This document shows, in pieces, positions 1 through 10,203 of a DNA stretch of 64,000 nucleotides. The DNA comes from Planktotalea sp. (GTDB taxonomy: Bacteria > Pseudomonadota > Alphaproteobacteria > Rhodobacterales > Rhodobacteraceae), in assembly GCF_018607995.1 (NCBI RefSeq), contig NZ_JABBAL010000023.1, positions 124,001 to 188,000 of the forward strand. The letters are read 5' to 3'. The notes under the pieces are model-generated. The model did not search any database. It saw only the letters and a list, made by a program, of their open reading frames with translations, and was not told where the DNA came from. Positions within the stretch are counted from its first letter, which is position 1. Every line of letters starts with the position of its first letter. Both the position numbers and the translations under genes were made by a program.

Positions 1-1098
1 GCCTACGAAGGACAAACCAAGCAGAACAAGCCACCAGTCGACCCATTTTATCGTGTAGAACCCAAGCTGGATATCGGGGGCCTGACCGCCTGTGAACCAC
101 GTGGACAATAGGCTGACGAAGGCCGCACCGATCACGGCGCCATAAAGCCTGCCACGCCCACCAATCGCGACCCAAACCGCGAGGTAGATCGAGGCGATAG
201 GCGCAATCTCGGCGGGGTTGATGATACCCGCTTGCGGATAATACAGCGCACCTGCGATGCCAGCAATCATTGCCGTCAGCGTGAAGATCATCAGTTTATA
301 GATCTCGACCGAATAGCCAAGGAAACGCACGCGCGCTTCATTATCGCGAATGCCGCGAATAACGGAGCCAAACTTGCCACTCACAAGCCAAGCCGCGAGT
401 AGATAACCTATCGCTAGCGCAAAAGCAGAACCCCAAAAGAACCAGAGTGAGACCACAGATTGTGGTGCGCTGACATTTGGCAGGTTTTGCAATCCTGAAA
501 GTCCGTTGTTGCCCCTCAAGCCGCTGTCGTTTTGAAACAGGTAAAGCGCTAAGGCCAGCGTCATCGCTTGTGTGAGGATCGACAAGTACACCCCTGCAAC
601 GCGGCTGCGAAACGCGAGCCAACCGAAGACCAAAGCCAAAAGGCCGGGCACAAGAACCACGAGGATCAATTGCAAGAACAAGCTATCCGCGAAACCCCAG
701 ATCCAAGGGAACTCACTGGAGCCGACCACCCCGAAAATCTGGTTGCCGATGGCATCTACGACTTCGGTTGGCGTCGGCGGGATTTCTGCCTGCGAGAGCG
801 ATTGCACCACGATCAGGCGCGTGCGTTCATACATCAGCCACATGCCGATCATGTATCCACCAATCCCGAAAAAGGCGAAGTGCCCAAGACTGAGGATTCC
901 CGTGAAGCCCCAGACCAAATCCATCGCGACTGCGACAAGGCACAGACAAAGCGTTTTGCCCAAAGTCTTAACGAAGCTGGTGGAAATCACCCCAACGCCA
1001 AACCCTTCAGACAGAACCGTGACCACTAAAGTGAACAAGGCAAGCAATGCGAGGAAGAGCAAGACCGACGGGTTGCGAGCGATAAATGAGCGTTGCAT
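1..1098 (-). CDS. urtC: Urea ABC transporter permease UrtC (3' end beyond window)
   Basis: Reverse strand open from ATG at 1098 to window edge (MQRSFIARNPSVLLFLALLALFTLVV...LSLGHFAFFGIGGYMIGMWLM...); directly downstream of urtB. Absent from the ORF track because it runs off the edge. Confidence 0.85.
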   Translation of the reverse strand, partial: MQRSFIARNPSVLLFLALLALFTLVVTVLSEGFGVGVISTSFVKTLGKTLCLCLVAVAMDLVWGFTGILSLGHFAFFGIGGYMIGMWLMYERTRLIVVQSLSQAEIPPTPTEVVDAIGNQIFGVVGSSEFPWIWGFADSLFLQLILVVLVPGLLALVFGWLAFRSRVAGVYLSILTQAMTLALALYLFQNDSGLRGNNGLSGLQNLPNVSAPQSVVSLWFFWGSAFALAIGYLLAAWLVSGKFGSVIRGIRDNEARVRFLGYSVEIYKLMIFTLTAMIAGIAGALYYPQAGIINPAEIAPIASIYLAVWVAIGGRGRLYGAVIGAAFVSLLSTWFTGGQAPDIQLGFYTIKWVDWWLVLLGLSFVG

Positions 1099-1102
1099 GT
1101 GA

Positions 1103-3058
1103 TCAATCCCCTGCCGCACGGCCCTTGAGGGCGATGATGCCCCTTGGCCGGAATTGGATGAAAATAATAATGAAAACGATCATGAAGGTTTGCGCCGCCA
1201 AGGTGTTGGACGGGTTGAACCACTCAATCCCCTTTTGCAGAAAGCCGATCATCGCAGCCCCTGCAAGCGTGCCCCAAATGTTGCCGACACCGCCGACGAC
1301 TACGGTCATGAAACTTTGCACAATGTAGTCGTTGCCAAGCTCAGACGTGACTTTCGCGAACAGTCCAATCGCAACGCCAGCAACGCCCGCAATCCCAGAG
1401 CCAAGCCCGAAGGTGAGCATGTTCACGCGCCCTGGGTTGATCCCCATCGAGGCAGCCATGCGCGGGTTTTGCGTAACCGCGCGGGTCTCTAAACCCAAGC
1501 GCGTGCGCTTCATGATGAACAGGAAGATGGCGAGGAACACGAAAGCGAGCACAAAGATCGCGATACGGATGTAGCTGATAGACACCACGTCATTGATGAC
1601 CCATGCGCCATCAAGCCAACCAGGGGCAGTGAGTGGGCGCGCTTGTGTGCCAAAAATATTCTTAGCCAACTGCTGCAGTGCAATCGAGATGCCGAAGGTG
1701 GCTAGCAGCGTCTCCAAAGGGCGGGAATAGAGCCAACGGATCACCAAGCGCTCCATCGCGACGCCCGCGGCGAAAGTGACCGCGAAGGCAAGCGGGATGG
1801 CCACGATGATCGAGACTGTGTTATCGAGAATGATCTGTTGAACGACGTAACCTGTGTAGGCCCCCATCATGATGAATTCGCCATGCGCCATGTTGATGAC
1901 GCCCATCACACCGAATGTGATCGCCAAACCAATCGCCGCAAGGAAGTAGATCGAGGCGAGCGAGAGAGCATCAAGCGTGAGATCGAGAACTTGGTTGGCT
2001 GCGACCTTAGCTTCAATGGTTTTCAACGCCTCTTTTGCGGTGTCGGTGACGTCTGATGACGGCTCGTTATAGGCGTCGAAGAAGATGTGCTTTGAAAGGG
2101 CCGTTTTGATGTCGGCCTCTGTCACCAAGGGGGATACAAGGCCCGCTTGGGCGAGCGCGGCATAGGCCGCCCCGCGTTTCTCATCGGAATCTAGTTGAGC
2201 GACGGGAATACCACCCACGCGCCCTTGATCGATGTTAGCGGCCAAGGCCGCGCGCAGGGTGTCGGGTGTTGTCAACGGCGGGGCGAGGTCTTTGGCGACG
2301 AGTAGTTCATAGGCTGCCGTTTCCGTCAAAGACTCCGATCCAGGTGTCAGGATACTCGCAATGTTGCGATCTTGTGGAAGTTCTGTGCCTGTGACTTCGC
2401 GAGTGGTTCTCAACAAAGGGTTCACCGCAGCACGCACATCGACGCCCAGATCGCCAGACATATCCTTAATGGCCGCGACGCGCTCAGCGGTGTCAGGATC
2501 GTAACCAATGCTCAACAAACGTTCGAGGCGCTGTTTTTGCGTTAATAAGATGTCATCCGTTTCGCCCTCGATCGAGGCACGCAAAGGCGCGAGCAGCCCC
2601 GCTTCAGGATCACGCGCAATCGAGGTGAGCGCGTCTTGGCGTTTTAATGGGTCAGGATCGCTGAGTTGGAATTGTACCAACGCAGTCTGGATCATCGCGC
2701 GCACACCGCTGTTGGGTTTGAGCTGTTTGAGGTCCGACTTGGAGACTCCGTCAAAGCCTGCATCGCCATCAATGTCCGTCAGCGCATATGTCTTCGCACC
2801 CACCTTTTCACCAATAAAGAATACACCATCTGATTTACGCATCCAGATGTTCTTACCCGCCCATTGCTCCAGAAATACCTGTGCTTGCGGCACGCCACTG
2901 GTGGCGATCGCGTCAATCGCAGGGGCAATCGTCTTGCGCGAGCTTTTGGCGATCAGCGCGCCATGCTCTTGCAACACGGGCTGGAGTGTCGCGGTTTGGG
3001 CGCTGGCAATCATACAGGACAGCACGAATGCGAGTCCCGCAAGGAAAAGTCTAATCAT
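1103..3058 (-). CDS. urtB: Urea ABC transporter permease UrtB
   Basis: ORF 1103..3118; likely start MIRLFLAGLAFVLSC at about 3058 (signal-like N-terminus); long N-terminal extension followed by LIV-type permease (GVINMAHGEFIMMGAY). Confidence 0.9.
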   Translation of the reverse strand: MIRLFLAGLAFVLSCMIASAQTATLQPVLQEHGALIAKSSRKTIAPAIDAIATSGVPQAQVFLEQWAGKNIWMRKSDGVFFIGEKVGAKTYALTDIDGDAGFDGVSKSDLKQLKPNSGVRAMIQTALVQFQLSDPDPLKRQDALTSIARDPEAGLLAPLRASIEGETDDILLTQKQRLERLLSIGYDPDTAERVAAIKDMSGDLGVDVRAAVNPLLRTTREVTGTELPQDRNIASILTPGSESLTETAAYELLVAKDLAPPLTTPDTLRAALAANIDQGRVGGIPVAQLDSDEKRGAAYAALAQAGLVSPLVTEADIKTALSKHIFFDAYNEPSSDVTDTAKEALKTIEAKVAANQVLDLTLDALSLASIYFLAAIGLAITFGVMGVINMAHGEFIMMGAYTGYVVQQIILDNTVSIIVAIPLAFAVTFAAGVAMERLVIRWLYSRPLETLLATFGISIALQQLAKNIFGTQARPLTAPGWLDGAWVINDVVSISYIRIAIFVLAFVFLAIFLFIMKRTRLGLETRAVTQNPRMAASMGINPGRVNMLTFGLGSGIAGVAGVAIGLFAKVTSELGNDYIVQSFMTVVVGGVGNIWGTLAGAAMIGFLQKGIEWFNPSNTLAAQTFMIVFIIIFIQFRPRGIIALKGRAAGD

Positions 3059-3132
3059 GTCGATGGATTCCGCGTAAAAAGCAGGGGGTGGTAAGGACGA
3101 ACACGCCGCCCTCACCAATCAGATTTCAGATC

Positions 3133-4413
3133 TTAGTAGTTGGACAGCGTCTGAACGCATGTGCTTGTTTCGGTGTTGTACATACCGCAGCCCAGCTCTT
3201 TCCAATCGGACTTGAGAACTGCTGATTCAGGCAAGAAATCCGTCCAAGCATCGCCAGCAACTTCGGAGGTCTGAGAGATAATGTCGAACTGACCGTCGTC
3301 CTGGATTTCACCGATCAAGACTGGCTTGGCGAGGTGGTGATTTGGCAACATTACAGCCGTACCGCCTGTCAAGTTCGGGAATTCCTGCCCGTACATTGCC
3401 GCGCGCACTGCATCTACTTCGGTTGAGCTGGCTTCAGTTGCGGCGTTCACCCACATGTTGAAACCAATGTAGTGCGCCTCCATCGGATCGTTAGTCACAC
3501 GCTCTTCACCCATTGTGGCTTTCCACGTTTCAACGAATTCTGCGTTCACGTCTGCATCTGCAGATTGGAAGTAGTTCCAAGCCGCGAGGTGACCGACGAG
3601 GTTGGATGTATCAAGACCCGCAAGCTCTTCTTCACCGACAGAGAAGGCCACCACTGGAATATCGTCAGCAGAGATGCCTGCCGCTGCCAGCTCTTTATAA
3701 AAACCGATGTTCGCGTCGCCGTTAATTGTTGAGATCACACCAACTTTCTTACCATCCGCGCCAAGCGCAACGACATCCGCGACAATCTTGGACCAATCGG
3801 AATGACCGAACGGCGTGTAGTTCACAAAGATGTCGTCTTTCGCGATATCTTTCTGCTGCAGGTAGCTTTCAAGAATGTTGTTGGTGGTTCTGGGGTAGAC
3901 ATAGTCTGTGCCGAGCAGAGCGAATTTCTCAACCCCCAGTTCCTCCAGGAAATAATCTGTTGCAGGGATCGCCTGCTGGTTTGGGGCCGCGCCTGTGTAA
4001 AAGACGTTCTTGGAGCTTTCTTCGCCTTCATACTGAACAGGGTAGAACAAAAGGCCGTTCAGCTCTTCGATGACAGGCAGAACGGATTTGCGCGACACAG
4101 ATGTCCAGTTGCCAAAGATCACGTCGACTTCATGAACGCTCAACAGCTCACGCGCTTTTTCTGCGAACAACGGCCAGTCGGACGCAGGATCGACAACAAC
4201 GGCTTCGAGTTGCTTGCCAAGCAAGCCGCCTTTGGCGTTTTGTTGATCAATCAGCATCAACATCGTGTCTTTGAGCGTCGTTTCGGAAATAGCCATTGTT
4301 CCAGAAAGTGAGTGCAAAACACCGACCTTGATCGTGTCATCTGCCGCCAGGGCCGCGCTCGTGAGAGCAGCGAAAACAGCAGAGCTAGCGAGCGTTGTCT
4401 TTAGAAAGTTCAT
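3133..4413 (-). CDS. urtA: Urea ABC transporter substrate-binding protein UrtA
   Basis: MNFLKTTLASSAVFAALTSAALAADDTIKVGVLHSLSGTMAISETTLKD; UrtA-type periplasmic protein upstream of urtBC. Confidence 0.92.
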   Translation of the reverse strand: MNFLKTTLASSAVFAALTSAALAADDTIKVGVLHSLSGTMAISETTLKDTMLMLIDQQNAKGGLLGKQLEAVVVDPASDWPLFAEKARELLSVHEVDVIFGNWTSVSRKSVLPVIEELNGLLFYPVQYEGEESSKNVFYTGAAPNQQAIPATDYFLEELGVEKFALLGTDYVYPRTTNNILESYLQQKDIAKDDIFVNYTPFGHSDWSKIVADVVALGADGKKVGVISTINGDANIGFYKELAAAGISADDIPVVAFSVGEEELAGLDTSNLVGHLAAWNYFQSADADVNAEFVETWKATMGEERVTNDPMEAHYIGFNMWVNAATEASSTEVDAVRAAMYGQEFPNLTGGTAVMLPNHHLAKPVLIGEIQDDGQFDIISQTSEVAGDAWTDFLPESAVLKSDWKELGCGMYNTETSTCVQTLSNY

Positions 4414-4748
4414 GAAGTTCTCCTCACGGGTGCACTGACAAGCCTTGCACAAAAGCGCCGACTTCCGTTAGCTGCACCCGCAGCTTATGTTGCAAAAAGT
4501 GTGGCGGCCGTTTCGAGGTCCAATTCGCGCGGTCGTCACACACCCCCAATTGTCGACGATGTCGTCAATTAGCAGATGGACTTATTGATTCTGCACCGCA
4601 GCTAGAATGGCAAACCTTGCGGCGCGGTTTCCGTCTCGCACCCGAGTGTTTGCACAAAAAATAGACGGCATTCGCGCTAACTGCTCAAAAATTGAACACT
4701 GATGCGCACAGCTAAGCCGAATTATGCGATTTTTCTGGCCCTAATGGG

Positions 4749-5636
4749 GTGAAGCGATCGATGTTGAATGCGTTCTTAAAGCCCAAGAGGTCCCGCATCA
4801 CAAAGTTTCATACCATAGCCTCTCAGGAAGCTTATGCGCGGCAACCTCGTGCGCGCGGCAAGATCACGCTTGTGATTAAAAATAGCGGCGCGCGCTCTGT
4901 GTTGGATCGCTTGTATCAAGCGGGCTCGGCGAGATGTCTGTTTCCGCGCAAGCCCGATGCGGCGTTGAATGCTGTTATTTTGAACACTTCCGGTGGTTTA
5001 ACAGGCGGCGACAAGCTGCGCGTGAGCGCGACAGCTGGACAAAACAGCACGCTCACTCTCACCACACAAGCCTGCGAGCGCGCCTATAAGGCGCAGCCGG
5101 ATCAGCAGGCGCAGGTGTGTAATACGTTGCATGTCGAAAACGGAGCGCGGCTAAATTGGATGCCGCAGGAAACCATTCTGTTTGAAGGATCGGCTTTGCA
5201 TCGTCGCCTGCGTATCAACATGCATGGCACTGCGCGACTTTTGATGGTTGAACCCTTGGTGTTTGGCCGTGCCGCGATGGGCGAGCACCTCAACAATTGC
5301 CAGTTTCGCGACCGCATTGAGATCCTGCGCGATGGGCAGCACGCCTATATCGATGCCGTGCACCTTGCGGGGAATGTCTCTGCGCAACTTGCGCTCAGCA
5401 ATGTCGCCGGAGGAGCTGGCGCGATGGCAAGTGTGGTGCTTGTTGACCCGTTTGCAGAAACCCATCTGGACGCTGCGCGCGCGTTGCTCCCCGATACCGC
5501 AGGGGCCAGTTTACTCGCTAAAGACATGCTGGTTCTACGCTTACTCGCCCCTGATAGTTATGCGCTGCGCAAAGCCCTCATTCCTGTGCTGCGCTTATTG
5601 AACACCTCTGAAATTCCCCGATGCTGGATGATCTAA
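4749..5636 (+). CDS. ureD: Urease accessory protein UreD
   Basis: [13 protein letters not shown] motif; first gene of urease operon; GTG start at 4749 or ATG at 4761. Confidence 0.9.
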   Translation: MKRSMLNAFLKPKRSRITKFHTIASQEAYARQPRARGKITLVIKNSGARSVLDRLYQAGSARCLFPRKPDAALNAVILNTSGGLTGGDKLRVSATAGQNSTLTLTTQACERAYKAQPDQQAQVCNTLHVENGARLNWMPQETILFEGSALHRRLRINMHGTARLLMVEPLVFGRAAMGEHLNNCQFRDRIEILRDGQHAYIDAVHLAGNVSAQLALSNVAGGAGAMASVVLVDPFAETHLDAARALLPDTAGASLLAKDMLVLRLLAPDSYALRKALIPVLRLLNTSEIPRCWMI

Positions 5637-5637
5637 T

Positions 5638-5940
5638 ATGAACCTAACTCCCCGAGAAAAAGACAAACTTTTGATCGCGATGGCCGCGATAGTTGCGCGC
5701 AAACGTCTTGAGCGTGGCGTGAAGCTGAACCACCCAGAAGCAATCGCTTTAATCACGGACGCGGTGGTGGAAGGCGCGCGCGACGGTTGTTCGGTTGCAG
5801 ATCTGATGCAAGCGGGGGCGGAAGTGATCACCGCGAATGACTGCATGCCCGGCATCGCTGAAATGATCTACGACGTGCAGGTCGAAGCAACCTTTCCCGA
5901 TGGCACCAAGCTTGTCACCGTTCACAATCCCATTCGCTAA
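5638..5940 (+). CDS. ureA: Urease gamma subunit
   Basis: 100 aa [35 protein letters not shown]..., classic UreA. Confidence 0.97.
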   Translation: MNLTPREKDKLLIAMAAIVARKRLERGVKLNHPEAIALITDAVVEGARDGCSVADLMQAGAEVITANDCMPGIAEMIYDVQVEATFPDGTKLVTVHNPIR

Positions 5941-5952
5941 AGGAGCTTTCAG

Positions 5953-6003
5953 ATGAAACGCCTTTCAAAGACTTCTCTGACAAACCTAAGTGTGCGCCCA
6001 TGA
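5953..6003 (+). CDS. Putative 16-aa small ORF between ureA and ureB ([16 protein letters not shown])
   Basis: AGGAG ribosome-binding site at 5941-5945, ATG 5953, TGA 6001-6003 overlapping ureB ATG 6000-6002 (ATGA). Confidence 0.4.
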   Translation: MKRLSKTSLTNLSVRP

Positions 6004-6305
6004 TCCCCGGTGAGCTGTTTCCTGCGTCTGACATGATCGAACTGAACCAAGGCCAAACCGTCACCGTACTGATAGTTGCCAATACGGGCGATCGTCCTGT
6101 GCAAGTGGGTAGCCATTACCATTTCGCTGAGTCCAACGCGGCCCTTGAGTTTGATCGCGAGGCTGCGCGCGGCATGCGCCTTGATATTGCAGCTGGCACC
6201 GCTGTGCGCTTTGAGCCTGGTCAGCGCCGCGAAGTGAACTTGATCCCTGTCAGCGGCGCGCGCCGCATATACGGATTTAACCAAGAAATTATGGGAGCGC
6301 TCTGA
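6000..6305 (+). CDS. ureB: Urease beta subunit
   Basis: [44 protein letters not shown]... Confidence 0.97.
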   Translation: MIPGELFPASDMIELNQGQTVTVLIVANTGDRPVQVGSHYHFAESNAALEFDREAARGMRLDIAAGTAVRFEPGQRREVNLIPVSGARRIYGFNQEIMGAL

Positions 6306-8065
6306 TGCCAGCATCCATTTCTCGTGCAGATTATGCTGCAATGTTTGGCCCGACTGTCGGTGACAGATTGCGCCTAGCCGACACCGATTTGATCATCGAG
6401 GTTGAACGCGATCTTATCGCCGAACGTGCAGGCGCTGCGAGCAGCAGAAGAACGGGTGGCAACGCCTTGCTTTACGGCGAAGAGGTGAAATTTGGTGGTG
6501 GCAAAGTCATTCGCGACGGCATGGGCCAATCTCAAATCACGCGTGCGGATGGTGCAGTGGATACGGTCATCACGAATGCTCTGATCGTCGATCATTCGGG
6601 GATCTACAAAGCTGACGTGGGCCTGCGGGATGGGCGCATCCATAAAATTGGCAAAGCTGGCAATCCCGATACGCAGCCTGGTGTCGATATTATAGTCGGC
6701 CCTGGTACAGAAGCGATTGCGGGTGAAGGACGTATCCTTACCGCGGGCGGGTTTGACTCGCACATTCATTTCATTTGCCCGCAACAGATTGAGGATGCGT
6801 TGCATTCTGGCCTGACTACAATGCTTGGCGGCGGCACAGGTCCTGCACACGGCACGCTGGCAACAACATGTACCCCCGGTCCTTGGCATATAGGTCGGAT
6901 GCTGCAAGCGGCGGATGCCTTTCCGATGAACCTCGCCTTTGCGGGTAAGGGCAACGCCTCGCTGCCTGCGGCCTTGGAGGAACAAGTTTTGGGCGGTGCG
7001 TGCGCGCTCAAACTGCACGAAGATTGGGGCACAACTCCAGGCGCAATCGATTGCTGCCTGTCCGTGGCGGATGCCTTGGATGTTCAAGTGATGATCCACA
7101 CAGATACGCTGAACGAGAGTGGCTTTGTAGAGAACACAGTCGCTGCGATGAAAGGGCGCACGATCCATGCGTTCCACACCGAAGGCGCTGGCGGTGGTCA
7201 CGCACCTGACATCATCAAGATCTGTGGGGAAGAGCATGTTCTACCGTCATCGACAAACCCAACACGCCCTTTCACTGTGAACACCCTGGAAGAGCATCTT
7301 GATATGCTTATGGTGTGCCACCACCTCGACAAATCCATTCCCGAAGACGTCGCCTTTGCCGAAAGCCGCATCCGGCGTGAAACAATTGCAGCGGAAGATA
7401 TCTTGCATGACATGGGGGCTTTTTCGATTATCGCCTCTGACAGTCAGGCAATGGGACGTGTTGGCGAAGTGTTGATCCGTACGTGGCAAACGGCAGATAA
7501 GATGAAGAAACAGCGTGGCAGCTTGGCGGAGGAGACAGGCGACAACGACAATTTCCGTGTGTGTCGCTATATTGCAAAATACACGATCAACCCTGCGATT
7601 GCGCATGGTATCGCACATGAAATCGGCAGTATCGAAGAAGGCAAGCGCGCAGATTTGGTGCTCTGGGATCCTGCATTCTTTGGAGTGAAACCTGAGATGG
7701 TTTTGCTTGGCGGTACAATTGTGATGGCGCAAATGGGGGATCCCAACGCCTCTATTCCGACGCCGCAACCCGTCTATTCGCGGCCTATGTTCGGAGCCTA
7801 CGGCCGCTCGGTCGAAAACTCTGCGGTGACCTTTGTCAGTGCCGCAGCACAGAACGCAGGCATCGGTGCGCGGCTTGGGTTGGCTAAGGAAACACTGGCT
7901 GTGCGCAACACGCGCAATATTGGCAAATCTCACCTTAAGAAGAACACAGCTACGCCTGATATCGAAGTGCATCCTGAAACCTATGAAGTGCGTGCAGATG
8001 GCGAGCTGCTAACCTGCGAACCTGCAAGCGAGCTGCCCATGGCGCAGCGCTATTTTCTGTTTTGA
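6305..8065 (+). CDS. ureC: Urease alpha subunit
   Basis: 586 aa; [15 protein letters not shown], active-site region [16 protein letters not shown] and [22 protein letters not shown]; overlaps ureB stop. Confidence 0.98.
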   Translation: MPASISRADYAAMFGPTVGDRLRLADTDLIIEVERDLIAERAGAASSRRTGGNALLYGEEVKFGGGKVIRDGMGQSQITRADGAVDTVITNALIVDHSGIYKADVGLRDGRIHKIGKAGNPDTQPGVDIIVGPGTEAIAGEGRILTAGGFDSHIHFICPQQIEDALHSGLTTMLGGGTGPAHGTLATTCTPGPWHIGRMLQAADAFPMNLAFAGKGNASLPAALEEQVLGGACALKLHEDWGTTPGAIDCCLSVADALDVQVMIHTDTLNESGFVENTVAAMKGRTIHAFHTEGAGGGHAPDIIKICGEEHVLPSSTNPTRPFTVNTLEEHLDMLMVCHHLDKSIPEDVAFAESRIRRETIAAEDILHDMGAFSIIASDSQAMGRVGEVLIRTWQTADKMKKQRGSLAEETGDNDNFRVCRYIAKYTINPAIAHGIAHEIGSIEEGKRADLVLWDPAFFGVKPEMVLLGGTIVMAQMGDPNASIPTPQPVYSRPMFGAYGRSVENSAVTFVSAAAQNAGIGARLGLAKETLAVRNTRNIGKSHLKKNTATPDIEVHPETYEVRADGELLTCEPASELPMAQRYFLF

Positions 8066-8078
8066 AGAGGGTCACGCG

Positions 8079-8537
8079 ATGACAACCGACACAATGGCAA
8101 GCTGCCAGATCATCCGCTACAATGGACACTGGAGCGAAGCGAGCGATTACGTAGCCCTCACCTATGATGATCGATTTTTGCGCCGTAAAGTGCTGGCCAC
8201 AGCCAAAGGAAGTCAGGTTTTGGTGGATCTGAGCAAGGCGACCTCGCTGAACCACGGGGATGCGCTGGAACTAGACACCGGCGCGCTGATTGAGGTGCGT
8301 GCTGCACAAGAAGATCTGTTTGAAGTCACGGGCGGTGATCTAACACGGCTGGCTTGGCACATTGGCAACCGGCATACGCCCTGCCAGATTGAGGACGGCA
8401 TGCTGCGGATCCGGCGCAATCATGTGATGCAGGACATGCTGCACAAGCTGGGTGCAACCGTCAACGCGGTCACAGCCCCCTTCACCCCCGAAGGCGGAGC
8501 TTATGGGCACGGGCGGACCCATGGCCACAGCCACTGA
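8079..8537 (+). CDS. ureE: Urease accessory protein UreE
   Basis: 152 aa with His-rich C-terminus ([11 protein letters not shown]), between ureC and ureF. Confidence 0.9.
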   Translation: MTTDTMASCQIIRYNGHWSEASDYVALTYDDRFLRRKVLATAKGSQVLVDLSKATSLNHGDALELDTGALIEVRAAQEDLFEVTGGDLTRLAWHIGNRHTPCQIEDGMLRIRRNHVMQDMLHKLGATVNAVTAPFTPEGGAYGHGRTHGHSH

Positions 8538-9168
8538 AACCCTGACCCTCACGCAGTGGTTCTCGCCCGGCTTTCCCGTCGGAGCTTTTGCTTATTCGCA
8601 TGGGCTGGAATGGGCGATCGAGAGCGGCGATGTGCACGATCCCGTCTCGACTCAGGGCTGGATCGCTCAAATTTTGGCCCATGGCGCGGGCTGGAATGAC
8701 ACGCTGTTGCTGGCCGCAAGTTACCGCGCGCCGGATAAGGCGGCGCTGCAAGAGGTGGACGCTATTGCTCGCGCCTTGGCGGCCTCCAAAGAGCGCCTTA
8801 GGGAGACCGACCTGCAAGGCGCAGCGTTTTGCAAAGTGGTGTCTGACCTTTCTGGGATCCCTCTGGGCGGCCTATGCTATCCCGTCGCCGTTGGCTGGGC
8901 CGCGCAGCGCGCAGCGCTCCCCTTGGAGTTGACAGCCCAGATGTATCTGCAGAGCTTCCTGAGCAATCTTGCTGCTGTCTCCATGCGGCTGGTTCCTTTG
9001 GGGCAAACCGCAGGGCAGGCGCTGATCCGCGATCTAACGCCGCGCTGCATTGACCTTGTTGATGCAGCGCTGCCATGTGATTTGGATGATCTGACCTCAA
9101 CCACCTTTCTGGCCGATGTCGCAGCAATGAAACACGAAACGCAATATGCGAGGATATTCCGCACATGA
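8521..9168 (+). CDS. ureF: Urease accessory protein UreF
   Basis: [39 protein letters not shown] 8452..9168, likely start 8521 (or 8503). Confidence 0.92.
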   Translation: MATATETLTLTQWFSPGFPVGAFAYSHGLEWAIESGDVHDPVSTQGWIAQILAHGAGWNDTLLLAASYRAPDKAALQEVDAIARALAASKERLRETDLQGAAFCKVVSDLSGIPLGGLCYPVAVGWAAQRAALPLELTAQMYLQSFLSNLAAVSMRLVPLGQTAGQALIRDLTPRCIDLVDAALPCDLDDLTSTTFLADVAAMKHETQYARIFRT

Positions 9169-9803
9169 CCAAATTGAACGGCCCCTTGCGCATTGGTATC
9201 GGCGGCCCGGTTGGTGCCGGGAAAACCACCCTGACAGCGGCATTGTGCGAAGCTTTGCGCGATCACTTTTCCGTCGGGGTGATCACCAACGACATCTATA
9301 CTCAAGAGGACGCCGAAGAGCTGATGCGCCAGCAGGTCTTGCCACTCGATCGGATCATTGGCGTGGAAACCGGCGGCTGTCCGCATACGGCGATCCGCGA
9401 GGATGCGTCGATTAATTTAGCGGCGGTAGCAGAAATGCAGGAGCGCCATCCAGACGTCGAGGTTGTTCTGATCGAGAGCGGGGGTGACAACCTGTCTGCT
9501 ACGTTTAGTCCTGAACTCGCGGATATGACGCTTTATGTGATTGATGTTGCAGCGGGCGAAGAAATTCCACGCAAAGGTGGGCCAGCCATTACGAAATCGG
9601 ATGTCCTGATTATAAACAAAACGGACCTCGCCCCCTATGTGGGCGCTTCTTTGGACGTTATGGAGCGCGACGCAAAACGCATGCGCGCGGCGCGGCCCTT
9701 TGTGTTCGCCAATTTGCGGGCCCGAAAAGGTGTGGCAAACATCGTTGCACAGATAAGCGAGATCGGCGGACTTCACCACTCACCCAAAGGCAAGAAAAGC
9801 TAG
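9165..9803 (+). CDS. ureG: Urease accessory GTPase UreG
   Basis: [19 protein letters not shown]-loop, [17 protein letters not shown]. Confidence 0.97.
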   Translation: MTKLNGPLRIGIGGPVGAGKTTLTAALCEALRDHFSVGVITNDIYTQEDAEELMRQQVLPLDRIIGVETGGCPHTAIREDASINLAAVAEMQERHPDVEVVLIESGGDNLSATFSPELADMTLYVIDVAAGEEIPRKGGPAITKSDVLIINKTDLAPYVGASLDVMERDAKRMRAARPFVFANLRARKGVANIVAQISEIGGLHHSPKGKKS

Positions 9804-10148
9804 AGTTGGCTTGCATCTCTTCGCTCAATAGAACGCCGTTTTGAAGCTGATCGATTTTGTGCTCCGCGCATCGCCGATGTCGTGAAATCCGCTGGTATGC
9901 TGAACGCTTATCTCAGCACATACAAAAATTCTGCACCATCGATGTTAGTGATGCAAAAGCCGATTTGTCCGCCACCTGTAAATTGACGTTCGATTTTTCG
10001 CCCCAACATAGAGGAATGACCACTATACCAACCGCCACGCAGCGCTACCTTTCGAGCTTTCGCAGCGTCCTTTTATGCTGCGAAAACACACAGCACAAAA
10101 AACGAATTCAGCGTTCGGGCTCAAAACCAACATCCCCCAAAACAAAAA

Positions 10149-10180
10149 AAGGCCCCGCAGGATCACTCCCGCGGGGCCTT
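10149..10180 (-). terminator. Rho-independent terminator for rpsA
   Basis: Minus strand AAGGCCCCGC-loop-GCGGGGCCTTTTTTTG, directly downstream of the rpsA stop. Confidence 0.85.
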
Positions 10181-10203
10181 CTCAATTTCTGTAGCTTCAA
10201 AGC

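Noticed and set aside
4453-4748. Possible sigma-54 (-24/-12) promoters in the urtA/ureD divergent region (e.g. minus CGCCACACTTTTTGCA; plus TGGCAAACCTTGC)
   Set aside because: The first lacks the invariant GG, the second has the wrong GG-GC spacing; nitrogen control is plausible but not supported by these sites.
6374-7972. Large minus-strand ORFs opposite ureC
   Set aside because: Antisense to highly conserved ureC; no plausible domain.
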